DNA of 64,000 nucleotides from Tetradesmus obliquus (Eukaryota; Chlorophyta; Chlorophyceae; Sphaeropleales; Scenedesmaceae): NCBI GenBank assembly GCA_030272155.1, contig CP126207.1:2108001-2172000 (forward strand), written 5' to 3'. The notes beneath the pieces were generated by a model. It did not search any database, was not told the origin of the DNA, and was given only the letters and a program-made list of their open reading frames with translations. This document shows, one piece after another, positions 20,862-34,678 of this stretch. The stretch's first letter is position 1. Each line of letters begins with the position of its first letter. The translations under genes were made by a program, and so were the position numbers.

Positions 20862-22774
20862 CTACCTCAGGCCTGGTGGGGCATACAGCCCACCACTGTT
20901 AATGATTGCCTGGTAGGTTGCTGGGAGGCTATCAATATCAGCCTGGACAGAAGCAGCTGGGTAGGCAAAGAACAATTCCACCAACTTGGCTATGCACTCC
21001 TTGTCATTGGGCTTGTTGTTCCAGCGCGCATAACGCCAGGCTGTCATTGCCTGGGTCAGGTATGCATGCACATGCTCCACTACCTTGTGCATGTCAGGAC
21101 TCAGGGCTGGCAAACTCAAAAGCCTGCCTGCAGGCCAGATGCCTAGCGACGCAAGCTCAGCCTTGGTGTGGGCTGTGCTGTTGTCCTGTGACAGCAGCCA
21201 GGGCGCGTGGCGCTGCAAACCCAGGCGTTCTGAGATGGTGTCCAGGTTGAGGTTGAGGTCCCAGATGCAATCCTCATACTCATCAGCTGTCATGCCTGTT
21301 GCCTCCTCATTTGTGGTGGTCTGCAGGTACCAGCAGCAGTGCAGGCAGCAGCACAGCAGCAGCGGCACGCGGCGGCAGGCCCAGGGGGAAGTTTAGCAAG
21401 GAGGCTGAACAGCTGTATAAGCCAGAATTAAACTACATGCTGCTGAAGGACCAAGCAGCATACAGCACCCTCAAGCTTGTGTTCAAGTGCAAGTGCTGCA
21501 ACAGGAAGCACACAAGGCTGCTGGCACTGCAAACAGCATCCCGTGGCCAGCAGCCATTCGCATGCCACGTGTGCACGCGCAGGGGCAGCAAGCATGAGAG
21601 GTTGCTGTATCAATTGCTGGACCAGTCTGCAGCTGTTGACTGCTATGCTGTTGAGGCAGTTGCTATTAGCAAGAAGATACAGCTGCAGGTAGCTGGCAGC
21701 AGCAAGGGGCTGTGGCTGAACCGGCACAAGTGGGATGCCATGCTGCTGAAGCCACACAGCTTGCTGATTGAGGTTCAAGGGGAGCAACACATAGATACAG
21801 AGGATGGCAGGCGCAACAACCGGGGTGACACGCTGGCAATCAGGCAAGCCAAGGATGAGGCACTGGCAACAGCAGCACTGGCCTTTGGGTTCAGTGTGCT
21901 GTGGCTTCACGCGGGTGCTGCTGATGACCCGTGCGGCCGCGCCGTGCGCTGGGCAGCAGCTCTGCAGCAGGCGGTGCAGCACGTTACTGCTGGCAGGCCC
22001 CCCAAGCTGTTCATGGCATGAACTCACCCGGTAAGCACAGCCCTCCCTGTCCCATGGCATGCCAGTTGTGCCTGTGAAGAACTTGATCCACACAGGCCCC
22101 AGCTGGTAGTTGACGCCAATGATGTACTTCAGCTTGATCGTCTTGCGGTTGCGCGTGAGCCGTGGCATGCTCCAGGCAAAGTCCTCTGCATCGCTGCTAT
22201 ACCAGCCCCTGGTGCAGCATTGGCTGAGGCACATCACCTTTTCATCCACATACACCACCCAAGGCTTCTGCTCCTCAAACACCTGCAGCTTCTCACCACA
22301 CGATGTCACCCTGTCCCGCTTGTGCTGCGCGTCCAGGTAGGGCCGGTTGCGCACCTTGCCATACTGGAAGTGCGGGTCAATCTGCCTCATGTGCCTGGTC
22401 AGGGTCTCGCCGGAGACGCCAGCGGCTGTGATGATGTCACGCACCACGGGGTTGGTTGTCATGAGCGCGTGTACCGACTCGTACGGCCGCGGCCTGCCTG
22501 CTGCATACCAGTTGAGGCATTCAGCATAGCATGTGTGCGTCTGAGCATCAGTCAGTTTTGGCGGACGGCCGCTGCCTGACTCAGGGACGACAATGTTGCC
22601 GTCAACATCCATGCGCGGGCCCCAAATCCGCATGTATTGCAGTGGATTAGAGGGCACAGGCAGGCCTGCGTCCTCTAGCATGGTGCGCATGGCCGCTGTG
22701 GCTGCATTGACATTGCCCCTGTTGGCCCTGTATGCAAGGCCAGCGGCAGCCTCCAGGCCGACTGTCAAGGTCAT
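20862..22774 (-). CDS. DDE transposase, copy 7
   Basis: Exon 1 22774-22028, intron 22027-21321, exon 2 21320-20862. Same protein as the reference copy. Confidence 0.86.
21437..22021 (+). CDS. Vsr-like/EDxHD nuclease, copy 7
   Basis: Antisense in intron 21321-22027; identical protein to the copy at 3814-4398. Confidence 0.72.
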   Translation: MLLKDQAAYSTLKLVFKCKCCNRKHTRLLALQTASRGQQPFACHVCTRRGSKHERLLYQLLDQSAAVDCYAVEAVAISKKIQLQVAGSSKGLWLNRHKWDAMLLKPHSLLIEVQGEQHIDTEDGRRNNRGDTLAIRQAKDEALATAALAFGFSVLWLHAGAADDPCGRAVRWAAALQQAVQHVTAGRPPKLFMA

Positions 22775-22962
22775 GTTCTGCAGTTACAGTACAAACCCTA
22801 GTCAGTGGTGAACCTTGGACATGAGCAGTAGTGACGCCGGCGGTGCTTGGTTGAGGGTGCGGCTTGGCTGTGCAGACGGCATTAGCATGCTATGTCATTG
22901 TGTAGCACTGTATTGTGAATGCAGTATTGTCTGTTGAGTAATCATGAATATTTAATTGAAGT

Positions 22963-23677
22963 CACTGGGTCTCATAAAGATTCTCGCCTCGTACATGCAG
23001 GTACATAGTCAAGATCCGTATGCATCTATTGGTGTGCTCAGATTGTGCGCAGCCTGCGTGCATGTCCAGAAAACCGAGTTTACGTATGTCCCTGGGCGCC
23101 CTAAGAAACTGCGGGGATTTGCGTGTTTTGGCCCTGCTGTGCTGCTTCGAGTGAAACATAAAAAGTATGCTTGCATCTGACAGCAGCAGCAGGGCTGACC
23201 ATGCACTGTGGGCTTGTGTGTGCTTCTGTGATGGCATTACATTGCTGGTGTGCACTCGTGATGTTCGCCCTGCCTGGCTTTGCTACTTGCAAATAACGCG
23301 TTTTGTGCATCTCGATAATTTGGGTGTGACACAGTGATGCAGCGCGCTGCAGCAGCAGCCCAGCTGGCCCACCTGCTGCCTGCAACCAGCTCCTGGCCCC
23401 TTGCTGTGCTGATGTGTGCTGTTGGCAGCCTTGCCCCAAGTACCGTTTTCGTTGCTGTTCTGTGCGGAAGTTACATGTGCTGAAAAGCAGTACTTCTGGG
23501 GGGTCGACAGCAGCAGCAGCACGCAGCACAGCAGGAGTGCATGCATTCAGCCTCTTCAGCCCTGCATTGTGTGCCTGTGGTAACCGTCCTTACACGTACG
23601 AGTTTGCGATTGATACTGTTGCAACTCAGATACTTGGCAGGCAAAAGGCCCTGTGAGAATGAATATGAGACCCAGTG
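22963..23677. mobile_element. CACTA-type element, copy 7
   Basis: Full 715-bp element, both 14-bp termini and AGT duplications present. Confidence 0.9.
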
Positions 23678-24528
23678 AGTATCGAGCCCCTGCATGGCAT
23701 GGGTTTAGGGCTGTTGACGTGTGTTGCGAACCAGCAGCTCAGCCGCTGGTAATATTTGCAGTGATACAGCATCGAAGTTCGCAGTTTCTGACTACTATCA
23801 CCGGATGTAAGCATCGCTGCACGCATAGCTTTGCCGTTGCCAAGTTTGACTCGGCATGATCTTACCACCTTGCTTGCTGTAGCGCGACAGGAATCCCTGA
23901 TCACAACCGCGGAAATATACTATATGGCTTCAAATGTCGGATAGGAGCACGGCAGGAGCAGGAGGTCGGGCGAGGACGAGCAGGCATCACGCAATCGTGC
24001 AGCAGGTGAGGAGCAACAACCTGGCCAGACATCGATGTATTGCAACACGCATCCGCAGTTCAGAAGTGATATTTCAGTAGAACACACAGCGTGCTACCTA
24101 GCATGAGCATTGCAGCTGTGCAGCATGCTGGCCAGAGCAGCAGCTGCGCCCTCCTGGCAGAACTGGTCTGCTGCATTTCAGCAGCAGCCAGGCTCTACAC
24201 GATTTACTTATCAGCACCAGAACCTCCGCCAGTAACATACCATCTCTACTGTGCCATTGCCTCCTGCAGGCACATGTCAGGCATGGAGCATTGCTGCCAG
24301 GCACTCGGCAGCAGCAGCAGCGCGAGTGCCGCCAGCAGCTGTGGGTGCCAACACACCATGCCCATCAACAACCAAGACAATCACGTTGCAGCAGGTATGA
24401 AATGCATCCAGCATATGCAGTGCTGTCACTACACCACATCAGCTGTTGCAACAGCTTGCAGCAACCAAGTTGAACAGCAGCAGGCAACCCATCTGCATGA
24501 GTTGCGCAAGCAGTGCATGCACCAACCT

Positions 24529-26441
24529 CTACCTCAGGCCTGGTGGGGCATACAGCCCACCACTGTTAATGATTGCCTGGTAGGTTGCTGGGAGGCTATC
24601 AATATCAGCCTGGACAGAAGCAGCTGGGTAGGCAAAGAACAATTCCACCAACTTGGCTATGCACTCCTTGTCATTGGGCTTGTTGTTCCAGCGCGCATAA
24701 CGCCAGGCTGTCATTGCCTGGGTCAGGTATGCATGCACATGCTCCACTACCTTGTGCATGTCAGGACTCAGGGCTGGCAAACTCAAAAGCCTGCCTGCAG
24801 GCCAGATGCCTAGCGACGCAAGCTCAGCCTTGGTGTGGGCTGTGCTGTTGTCCTGTGACAGCAGCCAGGGCGCGTGGCGCTGCAAACCCAGGCGTTCTGA
24901 GATGGTGTCCAGGTTGAGGTTGAGGTCCCAGATGCAATCCTCATACTCATCAGCTGTCATGCCTGTTGCCTCCTCATTTGTGGTGGTCTGCAGGTACCAG
25001 CAGCAGTGCAGGCAGCAGCACAGCAGCAGCGGCACGCGGCGGCAGGCCCAGGGGGAAGTTTAGCAAGGAGGCTGAACAGCTGTATAAGCCAGAATTAAAC
25101 TACATGCTGCTGAAGGACCAAGCAGCATACAGCACCCTCAAGCTTGTGTTCAAGTGCAAGTGCTGCAACAGGAAGCACACAAGGCTGCTGGCACTGCAAA
25201 CAGCATCCCGTGGCCAGCAGCCATTCGCATGCCACGTGTGCACGCGCAGGGGCAGCAAGCATGAGAGGTTGCTGTATCAATTGCTGGACCAGTCTGCAGC
25301 TGTTGACTGCTATGCTGTTGAGGCAGTTGCTATTAGCAAGAAGATACAGCTGCAGGTAGCTGGCAGCAGCAAGGGGCTGTGGCTGAACCGGCACAAGTGG
25401 GATGCCATGCTGCTGAAGCCACACAGCTTGCTGATTGAGGTTCAAGGGGAGCAACACATAGATACAGAGGATGGCAGGCGCAACAACCGGGGTGACACGC
25501 TGGCAATCAGGCAAGCCAAGGATGAGGCACTGGCAACAGCAGCACTGGCCTTTGGGTTCAGTGTGCTGTGGCTTCACGCGGGTGCTGCTGATGACCCGTG
25601 CGGCCGCGCCGTGCGCTGGGCAGCAGCTCTGCAGCAGGCGGTGCAGCACGTTACTGCTGGCAGGCCCCCCAAGCTGTTCATGGCATGAACTCACCCGGTA
25701 AGCACAGCCCTCCCTGTCCCATGGCATGCCAGTTGTGCCTGTGAAGAACTTGATCCACACAGGCCCCAGCTGGTAGTTGACGCCAATGATGTACTTCAGC
25801 TTGATCGTCTTGCGGTTGCGCGTGAGCCGTGGCATGCTCCAGGCAAAGTCCTCTGCATCGCTGCTATACCAGCCCCTGGTGCAGCATTGGCTGAGGCACA
25901 TCACCTTTTCATCCACATACACCACCCAAGGCTTCTGCTCCTCAAACACCTGCAGCTTCTCACCACACGATGTCACCCTGTCCCGCTTGTGCTGCGCGTC
26001 CAGGTAGGGCCGGTTGCGCACCTTGCCATACTGGAAGTGCGGGTCAATCTGCCTCATGTGCCTGGTCAGGGTCTCGCCGGAGACGCCAGCGGCTGTGATG
26101 ATGTCACGCACCACGGGGTTGGTTGTCATGAGCGCGTGTACCGACTCGTACGGCCGCGGCCTGCCTGCTGCATACCAGTTGAGGCATTCAGCATAGCATG
26201 TGTGCGTCTGAGCATCAGTCAGTTTTGGCGGACGGCCGCTGCCTGACTCAGGGACGACAATGTTGCCGTCAACATCCATGCGCGGGCCCCAAATCCGCAT
26301 GTATTGCAGTGGATTAGAGGGCACAGGCAGGCCTGCGTCCTCTAGCATGGTGCGCATGGCCGCTGTGGCTGCATTGACATTGCCCCTGTTGGCCCTGTAT
26401 GCAAGGCCAGCGGCAGCCTCCAGGCCGACTGTCAAGGTCAT
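24529..26441 (-). CDS. DDE transposase, copy 8
   Basis: Exon 1 26441-25695, intron 25694-24988, exon 2 24987-24529. Same protein as the reference copy. Confidence 0.86.
25104..25688 (+). CDS. Vsr-like/EDxHD nuclease, copy 8
   Basis: Antisense in intron 24988-25694; identical protein to the copy at 3814-4398. Confidence 0.72.
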   Translation: MLLKDQAAYSTLKLVFKCKCCNRKHTRLLALQTASRGQQPFACHVCTRRGSKHERLLYQLLDQSAAVDCYAVEAVAISKKIQLQVAGSSKGLWLNRHKWDAMLLKPHSLLIEVQGEQHIDTEDGRRNNRGDTLAIRQAKDEALATAALAFGFSVLWLHAGAADDPCGRAVRWAAALQQAVQHVTAGRPPKLFMA

Positions 26442-26629
26442 GTTCTGCAGTTACAGTACAAACCCTAGTCAGTGGTGAACCTTGGACATGAGCAGTAGTG
26501 ACGCCGGCGGTGCTTGGTTGAGGGTGCGGCTTGGCTGTGCAGACGGCATTAGCATGCTATGTCATTGTGTAGCACTGTATTGTGAATGCAGTATTGTCTG
26601 TTGAGTAATCATGAATATTTAATTGAAGT

Positions 26630-27344
26630 CACTGGGTCTCATAAAGATTCTCGCCTCGTACATGCAGGTACATAGTCAAGATCCGTATGCATCTATTGGT
26701 GTGCTCAGATTGTGCGCAGCCTGCGTGCATGTCCAGAAAACCGAGTTTACGTATGTCCCTGGGCGCCCTAAGAAACTGCGGGGATTTGCGTGTTTTGGCC
26801 CTGCTGTGCTGCTTCGAGTGAAACATAAAAAGTATGCTTGCATCTGACAGCAGCAGCAGGGCTGACCATGCACTGTGGGCTTGTGTGTGCTTCTGTGATG
26901 GCATTACATTGCTGGTGTGCACTCGTGATGTTCGCCCTGCCTGGCTTTGCTACTTGCAAATAACGCGTTTTGTGCATCTCGATAATTTGGGTGTGACACA
27001 GTGATGCAGCGCGCTGCAGCAGCAGCCCAGCTGGCCCACCTGCTGCCTGCAACCAGCTCCTGGCCCCTTGCTGTGCTGATGTGTGCTGTTGGCAGCCTTG
27101 CCCCAAGTACCGTTTTCGTTGCTGTTCTGTGCGGAAGTTACATGTGCTGAAAAGCAGTACTTCTGGGGGGTCGACAGCAGCAGCAGCACGCAGCACAGCA
27201 GGAGTGCATGCATTCAGCCTCTTCAGCCCTGCATTGTGTGCCTGTGGTAACCGTCCTTACACGTACGAGTTTGCGATTGATACTGTTGCAACTCAGATAC
27301 TTGGCAGGCAAAAGGCCCTGTGAGAATGAATATGAGACCCAGTG
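26630..27344. mobile_element. CACTA-type element, copy 8
   Basis: Full 715-bp element, both 14-bp termini and AGT duplications present. Confidence 0.9.
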
Positions 27345-28195
27345 AGTATCGAGCCCCTGCATGGCATGGGTTTAGGGCTGTTGACGTGTGTTGCGAACCA
27401 GCAGCTCAGCCGCTGGTAATATTTGCAGTGATACAGCATCGAAGTTCGCAGTTTCTGACTACTATCACCGGATGTAAGCATCGCTGCACGCATAGCTTTG
27501 CCGTTGCCAAGTTTGACTCGGCATGATCTTACCACCTTGCTTGCTGTAGCGCGACAGGAATCCCTGATCACAACCGCGGAAATATACTATATGGCTTCAA
27601 ATGTCGGATAGGAGCACGGCAGGAGCAGGAGGTCGGGCGAGGACGAGCAGGCATCACGCAATCGTGCAGCAGGTGAGGAGCAACAACCTGGCCAGACATC
27701 GATGTATTGCAACACGCATCCGCAGTTCAGAAGTGATATTTCAGTAGAACACACAGCGTGCTACCTAGCATGAGCATTGCAGCTGTGCAGCATGCTGGCC
27801 AGAGCAGCAGCTGCGCCCTCCTGGCAGAACTGGTCTGCTGCATTTCAGCAGCAGCCAGGCTCTACACGATTTACTTATCAGCACCAGAACCTCCGCCAGT
27901 AACATACCATCTCTACTGTGCCATTGCCTCCTGCAGGCACATGTCAGGCATGGAGCATTGCTGCCAGGCACTCGGCAGCAGCAGCAGCGCGAGTGCCGCC
28001 AGCAGCTGTGGGTGCCAACACACCATGCCCATCAACAACCAAGACAATCACGTTGCAGCAGGTATGAAATGCATCCAGCATATGCAGTGCTGTCACTACA
28101 CCACATCAGCTGTTGCAACAGCTTGCAGCAACCAAGTTGAACAGCAGCAGGCAACCCATCTGCATGAGTTGCGCAAGCAGTGCATGCACCAACCT

Positions 28196-30108
28196 CTACC
28201 TCAGGCCTGGTGGGGCATACAGCCCACCACTGTTAATGATTGCCTGGTAGGTTGCTGGGAGGCTATCAATATCAGCCTGGACAGAAGCAGCTGGGTAGGC
28301 AAAGAACAATTCCACCAACTTGGCTATGCACTCCTTGTCATTGGGCTTGTTGTTCCAGCGCGCATAACGCCAGGCTGTCATTGCCTGGGTCAGGTATGCA
28401 TGCACATGCTCCACTACCTTGTGCATGTCAGGACTCAGGGCTGGCAAACTCAAAAGCCTGCCTGCAGGCCAGATGCCTAGCGACGCAAGCTCAGCCTTGG
28501 TGTGGGCTGTGCTGTTGTCCTGTGACAGCAGCCAGGGCGCGTGGCGCTGCAAACCCAGGCGTTCTGAGATGGTGTCCAGGTTGAGGTTGAGGTCCCAGAT
28601 GCAATCCTCATACTCATCAGCTGTCATGCCTGTTGCCTCCTCATTTGTGGTGGTCTGCAGGTACCAGCAGCAGTGCAGGCAGCAGCACAGCAGCAGCGGC
28701 ACGCGGCGGCAGGCCCAGGGGGAAGTTTAGCAAGGAGGCTGAACAGCTGTATAAGCCAGAATTAAACTACATGCTGCTGAAGGACCAAGCAGCATACAGC
28801 ACCCTCAAGCTTGTGTTCAAGTGCAAGTGCTGCAACAGGAAGCACACAAGGCTGCTGGCACTGCAAACAGCATCCCGTGGCCAGCAGCCATTCGCATGCC
28901 ACGTGTGCACGCGCAGGGGCAGCAAGCATGAGAGGTTGCTGTATCAATTGCTGGACCAGTCTGCAGCTGTTGACTGCTATGCTGTTGAGGCAGTTGCTAT
29001 TAGCAAGAAGATACAGCTGCAGGTAGCTGGCAGCAGCAAGGGGCTGTGGCTGAACCGGCACAAGTGGGATGCCATGCTGCTGAAGCCACACAGCTTGCTG
29101 ATTGAGGTTCAAGGGGAGCAACACATAGATACAGAGGATGGCAGGCGCAACAACCGGGGTGACACGCTGGCAATCAGGCAAGCCAAGGATGAGGCACTGG
29201 CAACAGCAGCACTGGCCTTTGGGTTCAGTGTGCTGTGGCTTCACGCGGGTGCTGCTGATGACCCGTGCGGCCGCGCCGTGCGCTGGGCAGCAGCTCTGCA
29301 GCAGGCGGTGCAGCACGTTACTGCTGGCAGGCCCCCCAAGCTGTTCATGGCATGAACTCACCCGGTAAGCACAGCCCTCCCTGTCCCATGGCATGCCAGT
29401 TGTGCCTGTGAAGAACTTGATCCACACAGGCCCCAGCTGGTAGTTGACGCCAATGATGTACTTCAGCTTGATCGTCTTGCGGTTGCGCGTGAGCCGTGGC
29501 ATGCTCCAGGCAAAGTCCTCTGCATCGCTGCTATACCAGCCCCTGGTGCAGCATTGGCTGAGGCACATCACCTTTTCATCCACATACACCACCCAAGGCT
29601 TCTGCTCCTCAAACACCTGCAGCTTCTCACCACACGATGTCACCCTGTCCCGCTTGTGCTGCGCGTCCAGGTAGGGCCGGTTGCGCACCTTGCCATACTG
29701 GAAGTGCGGGTCAATCTGCCTCATGTGCCTGGTCAGGGTCTCGCCGGAGACGCCAGCGGCTGTGATGATGTCACGCACCACGGGGTTGGTTGTCATGAGC
29801 GCGTGTACCGACTCGTACGGCCGCGGCCTGCCTGCTGCATACCAGTTGAGGCATTCAGCATAGCATGTGTGCGTCTGAGCATCAGTCAGTTTTGGCGGAC
29901 GGCCGCTGCCTGACTCAGGGACGACAATGTTGCCGTCAACATCCATGCGCGGGCCCCAAATCCGCATGTATTGCAGTGGATTAGAGGGCACAGGCAGGCC
30001 TGCGTCCTCTAGCATGGTGCGCATGGCCGCTGTGGCTGCATTGACATTGCCCCTGTTGGCCCTGTATGCAAGGCCAGCGGCAGCCTCCAGGCCGACTGTC
30101 AAGGTCAT
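28196..30108 (-). CDS. DDE transposase, copy 9
   Basis: Exon 1 30108-29362, intron 29361-28655, exon 2 28654-28196. Same protein as the reference copy. Confidence 0.86.
28771..29355 (+). CDS. Vsr-like/EDxHD nuclease, copy 9
   Basis: Antisense in intron 28655-29361; identical protein to the copy at 3814-4398. Confidence 0.72.
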   Translation: MLLKDQAAYSTLKLVFKCKCCNRKHTRLLALQTASRGQQPFACHVCTRRGSKHERLLYQLLDQSAAVDCYAVEAVAISKKIQLQVAGSSKGLWLNRHKWDAMLLKPHSLLIEVQGEQHIDTEDGRRNNRGDTLAIRQAKDEALATAALAFGFSVLWLHAGAADDPCGRAVRWAAALQQAVQHVTAGRPPKLFMA

Positions 30109-30296
30109 GTTCTGCAGTTACAGTACAAACCCTAGTCAGTGGTGAACCTTGGACATGAGCAGTAGTGACGCCGGCGGTGCTTGGTTGAGGGTGCGGCTTG
30201 GCTGTGCAGACGGCATTAGCATGCTATGTCATTGTGTAGCACTGTATTGTGAATGCAGTATTGTCTGTTGAGTAATCATGAATATTTAATTGAAGT

Positions 30297-31011
30297 CACT
30301 GGGTCTCATAAAGATTCTCGCCTCGTACATGCAGGTACATAGTCAAGATCCGTATGCATCTATTGGTGTGCTCAGATTGTGCGCAGCCTGCGTGCATGTC
30401 CAGAAAACCGAGTTTACGTATGTCCCTGGGCGCCCTAAGAAACTGCGGGGATTTGCGTGTTTTGGCCCTGCTGTGCTGCTTCGAGTGAAACATAAAAAGT
30501 ATGCTTGCATCTGACAGCAGCAGCAGGGCTGACCATGCACTGTGGGCTTGTGTGTGCTTCTGTGATGGCATTACATTGCTGGTGTGCACTCGTGATGTTC
30601 GCCCTGCCTGGCTTTGCTACTTGCAAATAACGCGTTTTGTGCATCTCGATAATTTGGGTGTGACACAGTGATGCAGCGCGCTGCAGCAGCAGCCCAGCTG
30701 GCCCACCTGCTGCCTGCAACCAGCTCCTGGCCCCTTGCTGTGCTGATGTGTGCTGTTGGCAGCCTTGCCCCAAGTACCGTTTTCGTTGCTGTTCTGTGCG
30801 GAAGTTACATGTGCTGAAAAGCAGTACTTCTGGGGGGTCGACAGCAGCAGCAGCACGCAGCACAGCAGGAGTGCATGCATTCAGCCTCTTCAGCCCTGCA
30901 TTGTGTGCCTGTGGTAACCGTCCTTACACGTACGAGTTTGCGATTGATACTGTTGCAACTCAGATACTTGGCAGGCAAAAGGCCCTGTGAGAATGAATAT
31001 GAGACCCAGTG
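30297..31011. mobile_element. CACTA-type element, copy 9
   Basis: Full 715-bp element, both 14-bp termini and AGT duplications present. Confidence 0.9.
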
Positions 31012-31862
31012 AGTATCGAGCCCCTGCATGGCATGGGTTTAGGGCTGTTGACGTGTGTTGCGAACCAGCAGCTCAGCCGCTGGTAATATTTGCAGTGATA
31101 CAGCATCGAAGTTCGCAGTTTCTGACTACTATCACCGGATGTAAGCATCGCTGCACGCATAGCTTTGCCGTTGCCAAGTTTGACTCGGCATGATCTTACC
31201 ACCTTGCTTGCTGTAGCGCGACAGGAATCCCTGATCACAACCGCGGAAATATACTATATGGCTTCAAATGTCGGATAGGAGCACGGCAGGAGCAGGAGGT
31301 CGGGCGAGGACGAGCAGGCATCACGCAATCGTGCAGCAGGTGAGGAGCAACAACCTGGCCAGACATCGATGTATTGCAACACGCATCCGCAGTTCAGAAG
31401 TGATATTTCAGTAGAACACACAGCGTGCTACCTAGCATGAGCATTGCAGCTGTGCAGCATGCTGGCCAGAGCAGCAGCTGCGCCCTCCTGGCAGAACTGG
31501 TCTGCTGCATTTCAGCAGCAGCCAGGCTCTACACGATTTACTTATCAGCACCAGAACCTCCGCCAGTAACATACCATCTCTACTGTGCCATTGCCTCCTG
31601 CAGGCACATGTCAGGCATGGAGCATTGCTGCCAGGCACTCGGCAGCAGCAGCAGCGCGAGTGCCGCCAGCAGCTGTGGGTGCCAACACACCATGCCCATC
31701 AACAACCAAGACAATCACGTTGCAGCAGGTATGAAATGCATCCAGCATATGCAGTGCTGTCACTACACCACATCAGCTGTTGCAACAGCTTGCAGCAACC
31801 AAGTTGAACAGCAGCAGGCAACCCATCTGCATGAGTTGCGCAAGCAGTGCATGCACCAACCT

Positions 31863-33775
31863 CTACCTCAGGCCTGGTGGGGCATACAGCCCACCACTGT
31901 TAATGATTGCCTGGTAGGTTGCTGGGAGGCTATCAATATCAGCCTGGACAGAAGCAGCTGGGTAGGCAAAGAACAATTCCACCAACTTGGCTATGCACTC
32001 CTTGTCATTGGGCTTGTTGTTCCAGCGCGCATAACGCCAGGCTGTCATTGCCTGGGTCAGGTATGCATGCACATGCTCCACTACCTTGTGCATGTCAGGA
32101 CTCAGGGCTGGCAAACTCAAAAGCCTGCCTGCAGGCCAGATGCCTAGCGACGCAAGCTCAGCCTTGGTGTGGGCTGTGCTGTTGTCCTGTGACAGCAGCC
32201 AGGGCGCGTGGCGCTGCAAACCCAGGCGTTCTGAGATGGTGTCCAGGTTGAGGTTGAGGTCCCAGATGCAATCCTCATACTCATCAGCTGTCATGCCTGT
32301 TGCCTCCTCATTTGTGGTGGTCTGCAGGTACCAGCAGCAGTGCAGGCAGCAGCACAGCAGCAGCGGCACGCGGCGGCAGGCCCAGGGGGAAGTTTAGCAA
32401 GGAGGCTGAACAGCTGTATAAGCCAGAATTAAACTACATGCTGCTGAAGGACCAAGCAGCATACAGCACCCTCAAGCTTGTGTTCAAGTGCAAGTGCTGC
32501 AACAGGAAGCACACAAGGCTGCTGGCACTGCAAACAGCATCCCGTGGCCAGCAGCCATTCGCATGCCACGTGTGCACGCGCAGGGGCAGCAAGCATGAGA
32601 GGTTGCTGTATCAATTGCTGGACCAGTCTGCAGCTGTTGACTGCTATGCTGTTGAGGCAGTTGCTATTAGCAAGAAGATACAGCTGCAGGTAGCTGGCAG
32701 CAGCAAGGGGCTGTGGCTGAACCGGCACAAGTGGGATGCCATGCTGCTGAAGCCACACAGCTTGCTGATTGAGGTTCAAGGGGAGCAACACATAGATACA
32801 GAGGATGGCAGGCGCAACAACCGGGGTGACACGCTGGCAATCAGGCAAGCCAAGGATGAGGCACTGGCAACAGCAGCACTGGCCTTTGGGTTCAGTGTGC
32901 TGTGGCTTCACGCGGGTGCTGCTGATGACCCGTGCGGCCGCGCCGTGCGCTGGGCAGCAGCTCTGCAGCAGGCGGTGCAGCACGTTACTGCTGGCAGGCC
33001 CCCCAAGCTGTTCATGGCATGAACTCACCCGGTAAGCACAGCCCTCCCTGTCCCATGGCATGCCAGTTGTGCCTGTGAAGAACTTGATCCACACAGGCCC
33101 CAGCTGGTAGTTGACGCCAATGATGTACTTCAGCTTGATCGTCTTGCGGTTGCGCGTGAGCCGTGGCATGCTCCAGGCAAAGTCCTCTGCATCGCTGCTA
33201 TACCAGCCCCTGGTGCAGCATTGGCTGAGGCACATCACCTTTTCATCCACATACACCACCCAAGGCTTCTGCTCCTCAAACACCTGCAGCTTCTCACCAC
33301 ACGATGTCACCCTGTCCCGCTTGTGCTGCGCGTCCAGGTAGGGCCGGTTGCGCACCTTGCCATACTGGAAGTGCGGGTCAATCTGCCTCATGTGCCTGGT
33401 CAGGGTCTCGCCGGAGACGCCAGCGGCTGTGATGATGTCACGCACCACGGGGTTGGTTGTCATGAGCGCGTGTACCGACTCGTACGGCCGCGGCCTGCCT
33501 GCTGCATACCAGTTGAGGCATTCAGCATAGCATGTGTGCGTCTGAGCATCAGTCAGTTTTGGCGGACGGCCGCTGCCTGACTCAGGGACGACAATGTTGC
33601 CGTCAACATCCATGCGCGGGCCCCAAATCCGCATGTATTGCAGTGGATTAGAGGGCACAGGCAGGCCTGCGTCCTCTAGCATGGTGCGCATGGCCGCTGT
33701 GGCTGCATTGACATTGCCCCTGTTGGCCCTGTATGCAAGGCCAGCGGCAGCCTCCAGGCCGACTGTCAAGGTCAT
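31863..33775 (-). CDS. DDE transposase, copy 10
   Basis: Exon 1 33775-33029, intron 33028-32322, exon 2 32321-31863. Same protein as the reference copy. Confidence 0.86.
32438..33022 (+). CDS. Vsr-like/EDxHD nuclease, copy 10
   Basis: Antisense in intron 32322-33028; identical protein to the copy at 3814-4398. Confidence 0.72.
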   Translation: MLLKDQAAYSTLKLVFKCKCCNRKHTRLLALQTASRGQQPFACHVCTRRGSKHERLLYQLLDQSAAVDCYAVEAVAISKKIQLQVAGSSKGLWLNRHKWDAMLLKPHSLLIEVQGEQHIDTEDGRRNNRGDTLAIRQAKDEALATAALAFGFSVLWLHAGAADDPCGRAVRWAAALQQAVQHVTAGRPPKLFMA

Positions 33776-33963
33776 GTTCTGCAGTTACAGTACAAACCCT
33801 AGTCAGTGGTGAACCTTGGACATGAGCAGTAGTGACGCCGGCGGTGCTTGGTTGAGGGTGCGGCTTGGCTGTGCAGACGGCATTAGCATGCTATGTCATT
33901 GTGTAGCACTGTATTGTGAATGCAGTATTGTCTGTTGAGTAATCATGAATATTTAATTGAAGT

Positions 33964-34678
33964 CACTGGGTCTCATAAAGATTCTCGCCTCGTACATGCA
34001 GGTACATAGTCAAGATCCGTATGCATCTATTGGTGTGCTCAGATTGTGCGCAGCCTGCGTGCATGTCCAGAAAACCGAGTTTACGTATGTCCCTGGGCGC
34101 CCTAAGAAACTGCGGGGATTTGCGTGTTTTGGCCCTGCTGTGCTGCTTCGAGTGAAACATAAAAAGTATGCTTGCATCTGACAGCAGCAGCAGGGCTGAC
34201 CATGCACTGTGGGCTTGTGTGTGCTTCTGTGATGGCATTACATTGCTGGTGTGCACTCGTGATGTTCGCCCTGCCTGGCTTTGCTACTTGCAAATAACGC
34301 GTTTTGTGCATCTCGATAATTTGGGTGTGACACAGTGATGCAGCGCGCTGCAGCAGCAGCCCAGCTGGCCCACCTGCTGCCTGCAACCAGCTCCTGGCCC
34401 CTTGCTGTGCTGATGTGTGCTGTTGGCAGCCTTGCCCCAAGTACCGTTTTCGTTGCTGTTCTGTGCGGAAGTTACATGTGCTGAAAAGCAGTACTTCTGG
34501 GGGGTCGACAGCAGCAGCAGCACGCAGCACAGCAGGAGTGCATGCATTCAGCCTCTTCAGCCCTGCATTGTGTGCCTGTGGTAACCGTCCTTACACGTAC
34601 GAGTTTGCGATTGATACTGTTGCAACTCAGATACTTGGCAGGCAAAAGGCCCTGTGAGAATGAATATGAGACCCAGTG
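33964..34678. mobile_element. CACTA-type element, copy 10
   Basis: Full 715-bp element, both 14-bp termini and AGT duplications present. Confidence 0.9.
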